Source of the DNA: Calamus simplicifolius
Lineage: Eukaryota; Streptophyta; Magnoliopsida; Arecales; Arecaceae
NCBI GenBank assembly: GCA_900491605.1
Contig: UESW01004830.1
Location: 186,001 to 250,000, forward strand
Direction: 5' to 3'
Length of the DNA stretch: 64,000 nt
Of this stretch, positions 21,957-33,800 are shown one piece after another. Under the pieces are notes generated by a model that had not been told where the DNA came from, made no database searches, and saw only the letters and a program-made list of their open reading frames with translations. A program made the position numbers and the translations under genes. Positions within the stretch are counted from its first letter, which is position 1; each line of letters starts with the position of its first letter.

Positions 21957-22559
21957 GAGTGAAACACCGTGTTATGTACGTATAAAGTGCAGCCCTGAGC
22001 AACTTGGGGTTCTTCAAGTATGATATGCATACGTTTAATCCATTTCTTTTTTCAATGGGCGGAAAATAGAAGAATGACTCCCTGCCTTACAACAAAGCTC
22101 CAGCTTTGATATTCCTAGTTCATCAGTTAATAGAGCAATTTTGGAAAGTGTGACCCTAAATTGAGTGGAATGAAGGAAAAGGGTTCATGTAACTAACCCT
22201 AATTAGTTTGAGATTAAGGTTTTGTTATTGATGTATCAAGTAATAGAGCAAGGATTTTTTGTTTTTAGAACATTTTTGGAATGTCATTGTTACATAATTT
22301 TCTTTACACAGGACCTTCTATTTCTATTTGAAGTGTTGGTCCAGGACTAGCAAAAAATCTTGTCATGCTTGCAAGTTGCCATATCTGGGAGAGATTTTTC
22401 ATGCTGAAGTTTTTTTTTTTTTTTTAATGTTTTAGTTTTTGGATTTTTTTTTTGTGGGTGCAAATTGGCTAAATCATGTTGTTTTTATATGTCCAGATTG
22501 TGAATATCCGCACAGCCAACCGAAAACTACTTGGGTTCATAATTATGGATAAAAGTTGA
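18068..22559 (+). CDS. NPSN: Novel plant SNARE (NPSN) gene, 3' exons
   Basis: Six exons joined by GT-AG introns: 18,068-18,162; 20,165-20,244; 20,639-20,695; 20,829-20,921; 21,012-21,086; 22,497-22,559, all phase-compatible. They encode about 153 residues: a linker (LGNKRIELFDAPGG), the Qb-type SNARE helix (MMDETDQTIERSKK, NVGAETAAALKAQT, LDSIHFSIKKASQLVKEI) and a C-terminal membrane anchor (CIMSMLFLIVLGVIAIIIVK). NPSN proteins act in membrane fusion, notably at the cell plate and plasma membrane. The usual N-terminal region of about 110-120 residues is not found, and the first visible exon starts inside a codon. The C-terminal tail (IVNIRTANRKLLGFIIMDKS) lacks the longer proline-containing tail I expect in the family. 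Which member (11, 12 or 13) cannot be decided. Confidence 0.85.
21582..21650. repeat. (CT)n/(CA)n microsatellite in NPSN intron
   Basis: About ten CT units followed by an imperfect ACAC/ATGCAC tract, in the last intron of NPSN. Confidence 0.9.
21924..21954. repeat. (TG)n microsatellite in NPSN intron
   Basis: About 15 uninterrupted TG units, preceded by a C-run and (CT)n at 21,889-21,920. Confidence 0.95.
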
Positions 22560-25500
22560 TTCTTCTATTATGGTTGTATGCTCTTCTTGACAGATGTTAC
22601 AATTAGCACAGTATATATGATAGGGCAATTTTTATCAGCCGGATTAATTCTTGATTGTTGATTCTGTATTTGTTCATTTCACATGTAAGTTCCACTAAGC
22701 ATAGTCTGGATTTCTAATAGAGTTATGATGCATCATCAATACAAGAACACATATTGTCAAAAATAACATGCTGAATTCATTACGGTCCTCATCTTGGCGG
22801 CTAGCGTTTTGTTTCTACCTTGAATCCTGTCCAAAGATATGATCCCTATCAAAAGATATGCCATTAATTTGTTGCATTCGTAGATTTTATTATCTCATCT
22901 TTCTCACGATTTAAAATGTGATCCAGATCTGTATATTCTGATCAATGACGGATTGCTTATTTGTTTTTAAGGAGTCCAGTTATCTGGGAAATAAATTAAT
23001 TAGTATAATTGAAGTTATGTTGGATATTGCAAAGAGACTAAATACAGTAAGGATCTATGCCGCGAGGACTGAAATGATCAACGTTAACGCTGAGGAATGT
23101 AGTGTTTTATTGACAGTGCTGTAGTTAGGTGAACTCCCTCCGAGGAATTTAAGGGTAGGAGACCGATGGCAATCATACTGACAGCCTGAGGGTGGGACGT
23201 CCAAATAATAAAAAAAGAAAAAAACGGAGTTTTGTAATGAGTGATCGAATGTGATGACAGAATCTTGGGTTGGAATTTCTTCTGATGGAAGTACAACCCC
23301 AAATGAACGTGTTCATTGGGGTGGTATGGTGTGGAGGTCCTCACCCTCCAACTCTGACCATCATGACAGCAACTGTGAAGAAACAACGAATGAATCATTA
23401 TGGGGAAGCCAATAGTGACATAGCCGGGCTCCAATTATTGCACACGTTTGACATTTTTAAAAAAATAATTGATAGTTTTTTTTTTTTTTAAATCTATCTT
23501 CCTACATAAAAAATATATCTTTTAACATGTCTTATTAAAAAAAATTATGCAAAAAAAATAAATATAATTATATATATATATGTTTAGTTGAGGGTAATTT
23601 TACATGAAAAAAATACTAATTTGATTTTAATACATTTAGAATCTAGATTGTATCGGAATTAATATAATATAATATAACATCATCATATTATATTATGTTA
23701 TGTTATTGAATTATTATATTGTACTATGCATATCATTTTTATTATTCTTAAATTCACATAGTTTACAAATCTTAATGATCAAAAAAAAAAAAAAAAAATA
23801 TAATGACTATGGAATCTGTGTGGAACTAAGAGTGAATAAATAATCACTTGACTACATTTGAATATAGCTTTATCTACGTTTTATATAATATTATATATAA
23901 TATTATATCATATGATAATATCATATATTATAATCTATCTATTATAATATAATACAACATAATATGCTGTACTATATTATATTATGTATATAATATTAGT
24001 TTATATATTATAATATATGATATCATTTATTATATGATATTATATTATATATATATAGTAATATAATATAAATATTATAAGGATAATTTTAAATATTTGA
24101 TGATATATTTTTTTAAGTAAAATGGAAAAAGGCAAAATACCATTCTTTTTATTAATAAAAAATTTTCGATAAAGCATGAGAAAAAAAAAAGTGAGGTCTC
24201 TGCCATCTATTTTCCTTTTCTTTACCAACCAAAGGGCCAAGAATGCCTCAATTAGTCTGGCTCAATTACACAATCTTCGTGGATCAACAGGTGATAGCAA
24301 CGGTGGACAATGCCAATGAACATAATTGTTCCTGTAGTACATTGGATTGCAGTTGACAATTTATGTTTCAGATAATAAATGGTCAACATATAAAGCGTAT
24401 ATTAAGTTGCGTTAGGTGTAGAAGCGCAATTATGGACTTTGAACTCTCTACGTTATGGCAACATGTTCGAGAGCCTAGAAACGACCGTATATCTATGGCT
24501 GCTCGCCTCTTTCCTTCTCTTTCATCATCAAATCTAATTGGTCTGCGGTTTGACTGATTCTGATGGAAAGTCATCAGCCCTTATTCAAAGTTTGAAGGGG
24601 ACCAGTGTGGAAATTGCTGGTCCCCGCATGGTTCCAAAGGCTTTTTGGGTTTCTCTAGAGGACAGCAACACATCACACGGATGAGTTTTAATCAATCTAT
24701 TTGCTGATGTCTAGCTTTATAGAGGTTGTTTTTGTGGATCTCCAAGAACTCTCCTGCCTATGGTTATCGTGTCTAGTGTTTGTTGGCCCTTGTGGTCGTT
24801 AGTTGTTGTCTTTGAATTGGACATCTCTTCGATCTTACGATCTGAGTTGTCTTCAATGAACTGTTGATGCTATGTACCAGGTTTAAGTGTCCTCTCGACA
24901 TCCCGTAATCTGGATCACCTTTGGATTTCATGAAGGAAAAAGAAGATTCCTATGGGATCAATCCCTCTTTGCTTTTTGACAGATCTGCAAAGCAGGAAGG
25001 AAACTCCAGAATTTTCTTCTGCGAATCCTCATTCTCGTCAAGCATTATTCAAAAATTCCTCTTCTTCTTTGAATCTTGGAGCTTTACCTTTCTTCAAAAG
25101 TTGGGGGATGCTCATGAGTTGATAAAATCCATGCTAAACTTCAATCAAAATCATCGCACTTTCTGTACATTTCCAGCTTATCAGTAAATATTCTTATTAA
25201 TGAAATGAGGAGTACACTCCCCTGTTCAAAGTCAAGAGAAGAAGAAGAAAGTTGTTTATAAGAATTTTCAAGAACTCATAGGAGCATAACAAGAAACCAT
25301 AATTGTTTCTAAGAATTTTGTTGTTGTTCTTGTGGGTGAAAAAGATATACGTCCCAGAGTTGAATAAGATTCTATGGGTGAATAAGATATGCCGTATAGC
25401 TTGACTTGAGCTAATTTTTCTACTAATCAAGCACGAATGAAGGCTTCGATTCGATTGACATGTCCAAATTCAAAGCTCAAACAGCACATTGTGCAAGATT

Positions 25501-26780
25501 TATCGACAACCTTGCAATCACCAACATGTGGGTATCCTAGTTGAATTTTCTTGTACTTTATATTAGTTGGTCTGCATGGGATCTTGGCATTATATTCTAT
25601 AGAACTCATCATCCTTTATCAGTGAAGAACTGTTTGATGCGCCGATGATCAGCTTCGCGTATTCGTTGATCTTGATATATTTTTCTCTTGTCTGACTACC
25701 TAATTAATATCATGCAAACATAACGATTTATTCTATAATCTCAATTGCCATCTGCTTCAACCATGACGAACTGTCCCAGGGGATCAGATTATTTAACACC
25801 GTTCTTTTCCATCAGGTCACTTCAGTTCCCAGTTCATTAAATATGTAGGGTTGCAGGTCCATCTACCTAACAACAACTTCATTAAATGAAGTTGACCCAG
25901 TAGCCTTGCTCTCAACTAAGTCATCATCTCTGTGGAATATCTTGTTTGTGGTAAAGCTTTTATGGCTCAAACTAAATGTTTGAACGAGCAACCTTCGTAG
26001 GTTTGGGGGTCCCTTGCGACCCAATGGTACGTTGCCGACGACTCATTCGGGATGAGCTTGATTCATTGGTACAAAAAATATCCGCAGATAGAAGTCAATT
26101 TTTTTACAACTCTGATATTAGGAGGGACTAACTCCATCTTTTATTCTCTATCTAACTTGACCATCTCTTGTCCAAGTGGGAAGAGTTGATGCTTTCTGGG
26201 CAACTGCTAAGTGGTGTAGGCATCATTCGGTTGATCTTGACCGATTTTGGTGAAGCTATTTGGCATCTTCTTCTCTTAGCAAATTGTCCCAAGCTCAAAC
26301 CTTATTGAGAGATGGTTCATCCTTGGTTTCATTGAAAAAGCTTCATTATATGTGGCCCCCCAAAGGACAGATTAACACTCCAAAATTCGAACCACTGTCA
26401 AGTCAGTATCAAAATCAGATTTGGATTCATCCATCCAGTTTGCTTTAATTAACCAGTAGGTTTGGATTCCTATCCATCCCATTCCATAGATTTAATTAGT
26501 GAATAATATAATAGCATTCCTTCTTAGCCCATTCCATGGATTTAGTAAATAGTATAATGGCACCAACCTTGTCCTTGCTGCAGTGATATTCTGATGTTTT
26601 AGTGACACCACACCAAGGAACTATCAATCATCCTTCTGCTAATGGGTCAAGAAGACAGTTCTCAACCTCCTTTGGGATCCATATGTTAAATAACACCCAC
26701 CAGCTAATACAGCTCAGAGAACATCAATATTATATTTCCATCCAAGCTTAAGACTCACTCTTAAACGTTAAGAAAGAAGA
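22560..26780. other. Intergenic region, NPSN to kinase
   Basis: Mostly AT-rich, with palindromic TATAAT/ATTATA tracts at 23,640-24,080 and A/T runs. Short open frames (for example 23,084-23,434 and 24,921-25,187) have no recognisable domains. The stretch 24,240-26,450 is less AT-rich and may be an old transposon remnant, but I cannot assign it to a family. Confidence 0.5.
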
Positions 26781-26845
26781 CTTTTAGTAATGGGAGTCGT
26801 TAAGAAAGATTGCATCTTTTTGCCCGGCTTGGCATTGGCTCCGTG

Positions 26846-26853
26846 TTTATATA
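26846..26853 (+). promoter_or_regulatory. Candidate TATA box of the kinase gene
   Basis: TTTATATA at 26,846 lies about 1 kb upstream of the kinase start codon. It is followed by a leader with purine- and pyrimidine-rich tracts ((GA)n near 27,095, (CT)n near 27,450, (CTT)n at 27,591). A leader intron ending at an AG shortly before 27,894 is likely but not provable here. Confidence 0.4.
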
Positions 26854-27590
26854 CCTCAACTGTCTTTTCTCCCTAAAAACACTGCAAAGAGGGATCACCA
26901 CTACGTGTCTTCTTTCCATCAAACGCTCGCCCTCTTTTCAAAAGCATTCTAATCATCAGTTTACGTTAAAGAGGAGCCAAATTTTCGTGCTTTCTCCTCC
27001 GATCGCACTTAAAGCACGAAGAAGTGGAATTCGAGAAGATAAGGTGAAAAGTTTCATCCTTTTTGCGGTGAATGTATTCACGAGTGGAAGGAAGAGAGAG
27101 AGAGAGGACTCACGGGGGGTGAGGTTTGCTTGCGGTGACTTGGAGGACTACTCAGTAGTCAGCTAGAGGGAGAGAGAGGAAAAGGGCGGAGACCATGAGG
27201 TTAGAGCTCTCTATTTCGCTCTCAAATTGTCGACTTGGGGCCGGGTGAGGAGAAAGAGACGGCGGGAGGAGAAGCAGGGGCTGCCCAAAGCGCGTCAGCA
27301 GGTGAAGAAAAGATGGAGTTTTGGAGAAGTTTTCAAAGCTAAACCTGGTCCCTCTGCTCTCTCTTTCAGCGGATTTCGTTTGACTGCGCCTTTGGATAGA
27401 GTATTTTATTGCACCACCCTTCGCTGGTGTCTCTTCGGTTCGCTTGCTCTCTCTCTCTCTCTATGTGTGTGTAATTCGTCAAAGTTGTTCAATTGTTAGC
27501 ATTTCCATTTGGGTTTGTCTTTTAAGCCGATCGCGATCTTTTGAATCACGGTTTCCCTTTGTTACTCTATTGGCTTGAATTGCTGCTCCC

Positions 27591-27627
27591 TCTTCTTCTT
27601 CTTCTTCTTCTTCTTCTTCTTCTTCTC
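27591..27627. repeat. (CTT)n microsatellite in kinase leader
   Basis: About 12 CTT units followed by an A-run, within the presumed 5' leader or leader intron of the kinase gene. It generates a spurious leucine-rich open frame. Confidence 0.9.
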
Positions 27628-27893
27628 AGGAAAAAAAAAAAAAAAATTTCTATTCAAGTTTACTTTATTTTCATCATTTTTCTCTTTATGTCTTGCTTTC
27701 GAGTGTTGATTCCCATAAAGTTTTCATATTTTTATTTTTATTTTTGTGTTCTCCTCTCATTAATTTTGTGTTCTTCTTCTCTTCTTTGCATCAGACTCTG
27801 ATATTCTTTTCTTTCTTCATAAAACTTACAGTTAGTGAAGAAAAAATTACCATAAACTCTCAAGCAGGGAACCTCGCCATCCTCTTTTGAAGA

Positions 27894-30800
27894 ATGGGGT
27901 GTTTTTTCACTTGAGAGAGAAATACAAAGGCCGGAAGCGATCGAAATCTGCGCCCACCACTGGCTCGGTCGTTGTCTCGTCGCCAACCTCAAACAACGGT
28001 GGAAGCAGGTCGGAGGATTCGAGTAATGTGAAGCAGACGAGCAAGTCATTAGGCTCGGTCTCTTCGTATCGCAGCATCCCGGAGTTGTATGAGCAAAGGG
28101 CCCAAAATCTGCGTGTTTTTTATCTCAAGGAGCTCAAGAGCGCTACTAATAATTTCAGCAGGCTGCTCAAGCTTGGCGAGGGTGGCTTCGGAAGCGTGTA
28201 CAAAGGTTGGATCAAACCTCCTGATGGGAAGGGAGATAACATTGTTGTAGCGGTGAAGAAGCTTAATCCAAATGGCTTGCAGGTATGGATGCCTCTTAAT
28301 TCTTGTTTTGATTCACAACAAATAGCAACTAAAGAAAGAGTTCAGGAGTTGTAATGCTTTGATTCCTCTCTGTACAAAAAGTTAAAAGAAAAAAAAAATA
28401 AAAAAACAAACCTGCCATATTTCCCTCTCAAAAGGATTTTGAGTAAAAAAGCAAAACCAAAATTATTGATGATTATGTTAAATGTGATCTTTATTAATAT
28501 ATCTAGCTATTACAGTTGCAGTGCCTTGTCCTTTGATTGCACGGTTAGCTGGCTTGTGAGCCTTTGATTTGTATATGTTGCATTTATTAGAATACTGGAT
28601 GAGATTCAGCTTCATGCTTCACCTCTCTTGACCTATGCCATCTATGCATGCTTGTAATGGATAGCGATTATCATTGTCAGCTCAAATGTCCCTGATCAAG
28701 GATAAGGTTATCTCAAGTCTGTTAACCTTCTTGTCAAATACAAGATGCTCTTTACCTTGCCATCTTTTATATACCAATTCAAATTCAATCCCTCTGGTTA
28801 CATGAAATGTTAGTTCATTTATTGGTATAACATTGCATAATATCATAGAACTGGCACTTATCTTGTAAATCATGTCACAAGCTTTTTGCCATATATGTGC
28901 TGTAGGAAGAATATTATGGATCTTGACCTCTCCTATGTTCTCTTATTGCATTAGGGCTGCCTTTTATTACCAATCATTCAGAAAATAACATGAATGGCAT
29001 GCTAAGAAGCTACAAGAATGAGTAGATAGCCTGATAGGAAAACTTTAGAAATTACTGCCTCAAGAATCTAAGAGCTAGAGTATAGATCCTTTGGCATTTC
29101 AATGATTTGTGCTGCTGTAAATTTGACTTTGAAGCATTGACAATATTCAGTATGGGAGTATTAACTCACGCTTCATGAGTTAGCTCCTCTGAGTCTGCAA
29201 TGAATCTTGTAATTGAAGCTTCATAAGATATTGAATGAGGATGCTTCTCACAAAAAAAGAAAAGGGTATTGAACAAGGATTAAAGTGTTTGGCATCATTG
29301 CCTATTCCATTTAATTGCTGGTCCATGCTGACACTTGGATGGCAAGTAAAGACTTGTAAGTTTGATGAGAGATCCACAATTGGCATGTTAAGATTTAATT
29401 GCAAACCAATGTCATCTGTTTTATATAATGCATGGGCATGCTTTAAACATGTAAATGTGATTCTAGAATATTATATAAAAATCTAGGATTGCAGAACACC
29501 CTAAATATTTCTGCTGATTAATGTCTTGAAATCCAACCTGGCCTCCTACCCATCTTGATGACTACTTCCTGTGTTACAGTTGAGTTGTCAGTCAAATGTG
29601 GCACATCTGTTGGATTGGTCTCCCTTCACTAAAACCTCTCCGCACTATCCTACCCCTATTCTCTTCCCACATGGATCCCTCCCCCCCCCCCTTCAACATT
29701 TTAGCTCTCCCCTCCTTGCAAACTATCTAGTTTGATGTCAACCTTGATGAGATGCCACTTCAAGTTCAGTCCTCTCCCCTCTGGACCCTGAAAAGGGTGA
29801 CATCCACCTTGTAGCAATCATGCTTGATCTTTGATGGGTCTGCAGGCCAATGTCTCCTTTGTAATGATATAGCAAGCAATTTTGAATATGACAGCGTTTT
29901 TTAGTTTCATGAGGCCAGTGAGAATGGCAATAGCATCAGTGCTTTGCTATGGGCCTACTGTTCCTTGGTGCTTGGCCTATTAGCAGCTCAGCTGAAGCAT
30001 TGGTCCAAGGACAGCCGAACCCTAGATTTGACTAGTCACGCTCCCTTAATTACCTTTCATAGCTGCCATCATTGAACAGAGGCCTTGATGTATAGGTAGA
30101 CAGAGAAAATCAAAGAGCAAGAGAGAAGAGTGGTAATGCCTTAGGTTGTACCAGGTGACAACAACAGCTACCATGAGGTGATCAGATTGGTTTGAATGAT
30201 GACAGGAAGATGGTGTTTGCTTTGTCATAACGTAATATTACTAAAAATTTTATATTCCTGATAATCTTACACTTAATAATTAGATTATGAGGAATAGAAG
30301 ATTACCATATTTGATTCATAATAACAAAATACAGTAATTGGTTTACTATGTTTTTGAATTTTATTTGAATTTTGTTATAAATCTTTTTTACCTTTTAACT
30401 ATTCCTCTCTTTTTTTTTGATAGAATATGAAATATTCTAATAAAAATCAAGATTCTTTAGTAATATATTATATAATAATTTAACATGCAAGGACATAAAT
30501 ATTAATAATTTAAAATTTAATATTTACATATTGTTATATAAATACATAATAGAGTTTAAAATATTAAATATTATATTAATATTAAATTTAATATTAATTT
30601 AAAATATTATATAATATATTTAATATTAAGCATAATACAATATTAATATTTATGAAAATAAAATATATAATAGATTAAGTGTTAATAAATATTTATATAA
30701 AAATCAACACCGTAGTTTAAGATTATCAACTTTGGTAATTTCAAATACCCACCTCTTAGATGGGAATATGATTACCATGACTTATGGTAATAATCATGGT

Positions 30801-33800
30801 AATCTTAGATTATCGAAAATCAAATATTACTCCTTGAATTACCATGTCAAGTTGCCAAACATAGTAATCTGCATGATAAACCCATACCCATCTTTCAGAT
30901 GGGAATATGATTACCATGACTTATGGTAATAATCATGTTAATCTTGGATTACCAAAATCAAATATTACTACTCAGATTACCATAAAATAAATGGCTCCAA
31001 AGGTTAGTAGATAGCTTAAAAGAGGTGCTTTATGGATTTGGGCATTAGGCATTGGGAGATAGGATTCTACTTTTGACTTTTCTTTTAAATTCCTTTTGGC
31101 TATTCTATATGGGATGACTTAAATGGTTCCACAGCTCTGGATTCCATTGGTTGAATGGTTTTATGGTGAAATCTAGGTGTAAAGCATATCTGACACTGTG
31201 TAACCCTTAATGGACTATGAATGAAGAGTTAAACAAGTGAACTAGTCTTGGTCAAGAAAGTTTGAAAATGTTATTGTAGAATATTATTAAATATAAGAGT
31301 TGCATACTCTTAAATAAGGTTTTTCTAGCACCTATTAATTTAGTGTTTGACGAAATTTAGTTAGAGGCAGGATAAGATGTACTGTGTCGAACTAGTTGGT
31401 TTGGGCCAAACCAAACCGAACTGACCAAAAATTGGTACATTTTGGTTTGTCGATTCTGTATAGGCCCCAAATTGAGCTAAATCAGTGTGAACCATGCTAA
31501 ACCTATTGAAACATTTGATTAAGTCTTATTCAGGCCAATTCAATCTGATTTTGGGTGGAAGTTTGTACTAGTCATAGGAGCTCACATTCTCTCACCTCTT
31601 TTATTTTATTCAAAATTATTTACGTAAATATCATTCTTCTCTTTTCTTTTTATTTATTTAAGATTTCTTATAAAAATAAGAAAATTTCCACCATTTGAAT
31701 TCAATAAAATATCAAGAAAAATCAAATTCTTGAAGAATTAAAAGTTAACTCTTTCTCTCAAAAATAAATTCAGAGAATTTTAGAAAATTACAGTTTAGTA
31801 AATATTAATTAGGATACTTTTACTTTGGATAAAAATCTTAGAATAATAACAACAAAGCCTTAATCTCAACTAGTTGGGATTAGTCAATAAAAATTTTAGA
31901 AAATTAATTTAATTTAAAAATAATAAAAAAATAAATACTAAAAAAATCTTAATAAATGTTGTAAGGCTTTGGTCAATGGTTCGTCAAATTTAGATAAAAT
32001 TACAGTAACAATGAACATCACACCGACCCTATTAACTTGAGCCAAAGCTTATCAAAGTAATAAAATTAAACTTATTATGAAATCCTAAAATTAAAATATA
32101 TTTTGTAGAGTTGAAACTATGATCTGTAACTAGATTGAAGGGACTAATTTTTTGATTTTTCCTTATTTTTTAAGAAAATTAATTAAATTATTTTTTTTAA
32201 GAAAGGCCAACTAACAGATGAGTGGTGAGCTCTTATTTAGACATCTTTCTGATAGACGAAATGAAAAGAATAAGAAAATGATCCTCACCTATTCTTGTGT
32301 ACTTATCCAAAAATAAAGCTAAAGAATCTACCACTAGTTTTCATTGCCTTTTTTCCTTTGATTTATTGTCTATTATTTATCATTTCATGTATATTGCTGA
32401 GCTATGGTGCTCCAGTGACATGTCATAGTCTATACTCTAGGAAATATATTTTAATATTAGAGTTTTATAGCAAATTTAATTTTATTGTTTGTATGAGTGA
32501 TAATTAAGTCAGTGTAGGTCAATATGAAGTTTACTATTATCGTGATATTGTCCAAATTTAGAAACCCTATAAGTTTGGTTTGTTATCTATTATTTACTGT
32601 GATCCTGTCTATGTTAGATTTTAGTTTTGTGCCAAATATCATAATTATTTGGATAGACTAAATTTTTGAATTTGTCATCATTATTAAGACCAAATATTTT
32701 CCATATGGCATTTTTTTGGTAAAAACTCTGACTGTCCATTGAATTGGTGAAATTTATACTTTCTTTAGAAGATTTGTAAATAAAGTATCATAAATGAAAC
32801 TTCGACCTGTTGGCTTCCTTAAGTTTTCTGTTACAATCTCATAACACTAGTCACGAGCATTAATGCTTCAGCAGCTCTTTGCTGAACCTGCCTTTCTTCC
32901 ATAATTTGCAATATGTTGCTGGTCTCTTTTAGTCTCTCTAATCCTTTTAAATGTGTTTTGTTGCTTACTCTGCCATTTAGGGGCATAAACAATGGTTGGC
33001 AGAAGTTCAGTTTCTTGGAGTTGTTGAACACCCAAATCTTGTTAAACTCATTGGATACTGTGCTGTTGATGGCGAAAGAGGAGCCCAGAGGCTGTTAGTT
33101 TATGAGTTTGTGCCTAACAAGAGTCTGGAAGATCAATTATTCAATACAGCCTATCCTCCTCTTCCGTGGAAGGTAAGACTGCAGATTGCCTTGGGAGCAG
33201 CAGAAGGGTTGGCATATCTGCACGATGGCTTGGAAGTTCAGGTTTCCTCTTGAAAACTTTATTAAGTCATGCCAATATGGAGTGGTTCTCAATAGTTACT
33301 AGTTCATTGCTTCATTCTGCTATTTCTCTTATTCTAATATAATCAAGGAGAAAAACATGCCCTACCATAAAAGCCACATAATGTTATCTGGACTGTCAAG
33401 ATGCATGGATGGTCAGATAGAACTGCATGCATAAATTTGAGGCAAAAATTAGTTTCTTGCCTTTTAATTACAAGTAGCAGGATTGTTGATCCTTAATAAC
33501 CTATTACCAATAACAATCCAACTTAAAATCTTATAGCTTACAATGTATATCCCTATCTGATTATGAATACAGATGAAGAAAGCAAATTTCTAAAAAAAAA
33601 ATTAATTCTTATTTGGATCTTATTTACTTTGGAGCTTCATTCTGACCTATTTTTTTTCTTAGTAATCTATTTGAGCTTAGGGTTAGATAAAGATCGAGAC
33701 ATAAGTAGGCAACCAGAATAGAATCAAATTCTGGATTTGTATTATGATCTCCTAACTCTTCTTGATCAATGATTGTATGCCAAAATCCTTATTGAATTTT

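Noticed and set aside
23084..23434. 116-codon minus-strand open frame
   Set aside because: No domain, no splice context, AT-rich flanks; consistent with chance.
27541..27801. Leucine-rich open frame
   Set aside because: Created by the (CTT)n microsatellite in the kinase leader.
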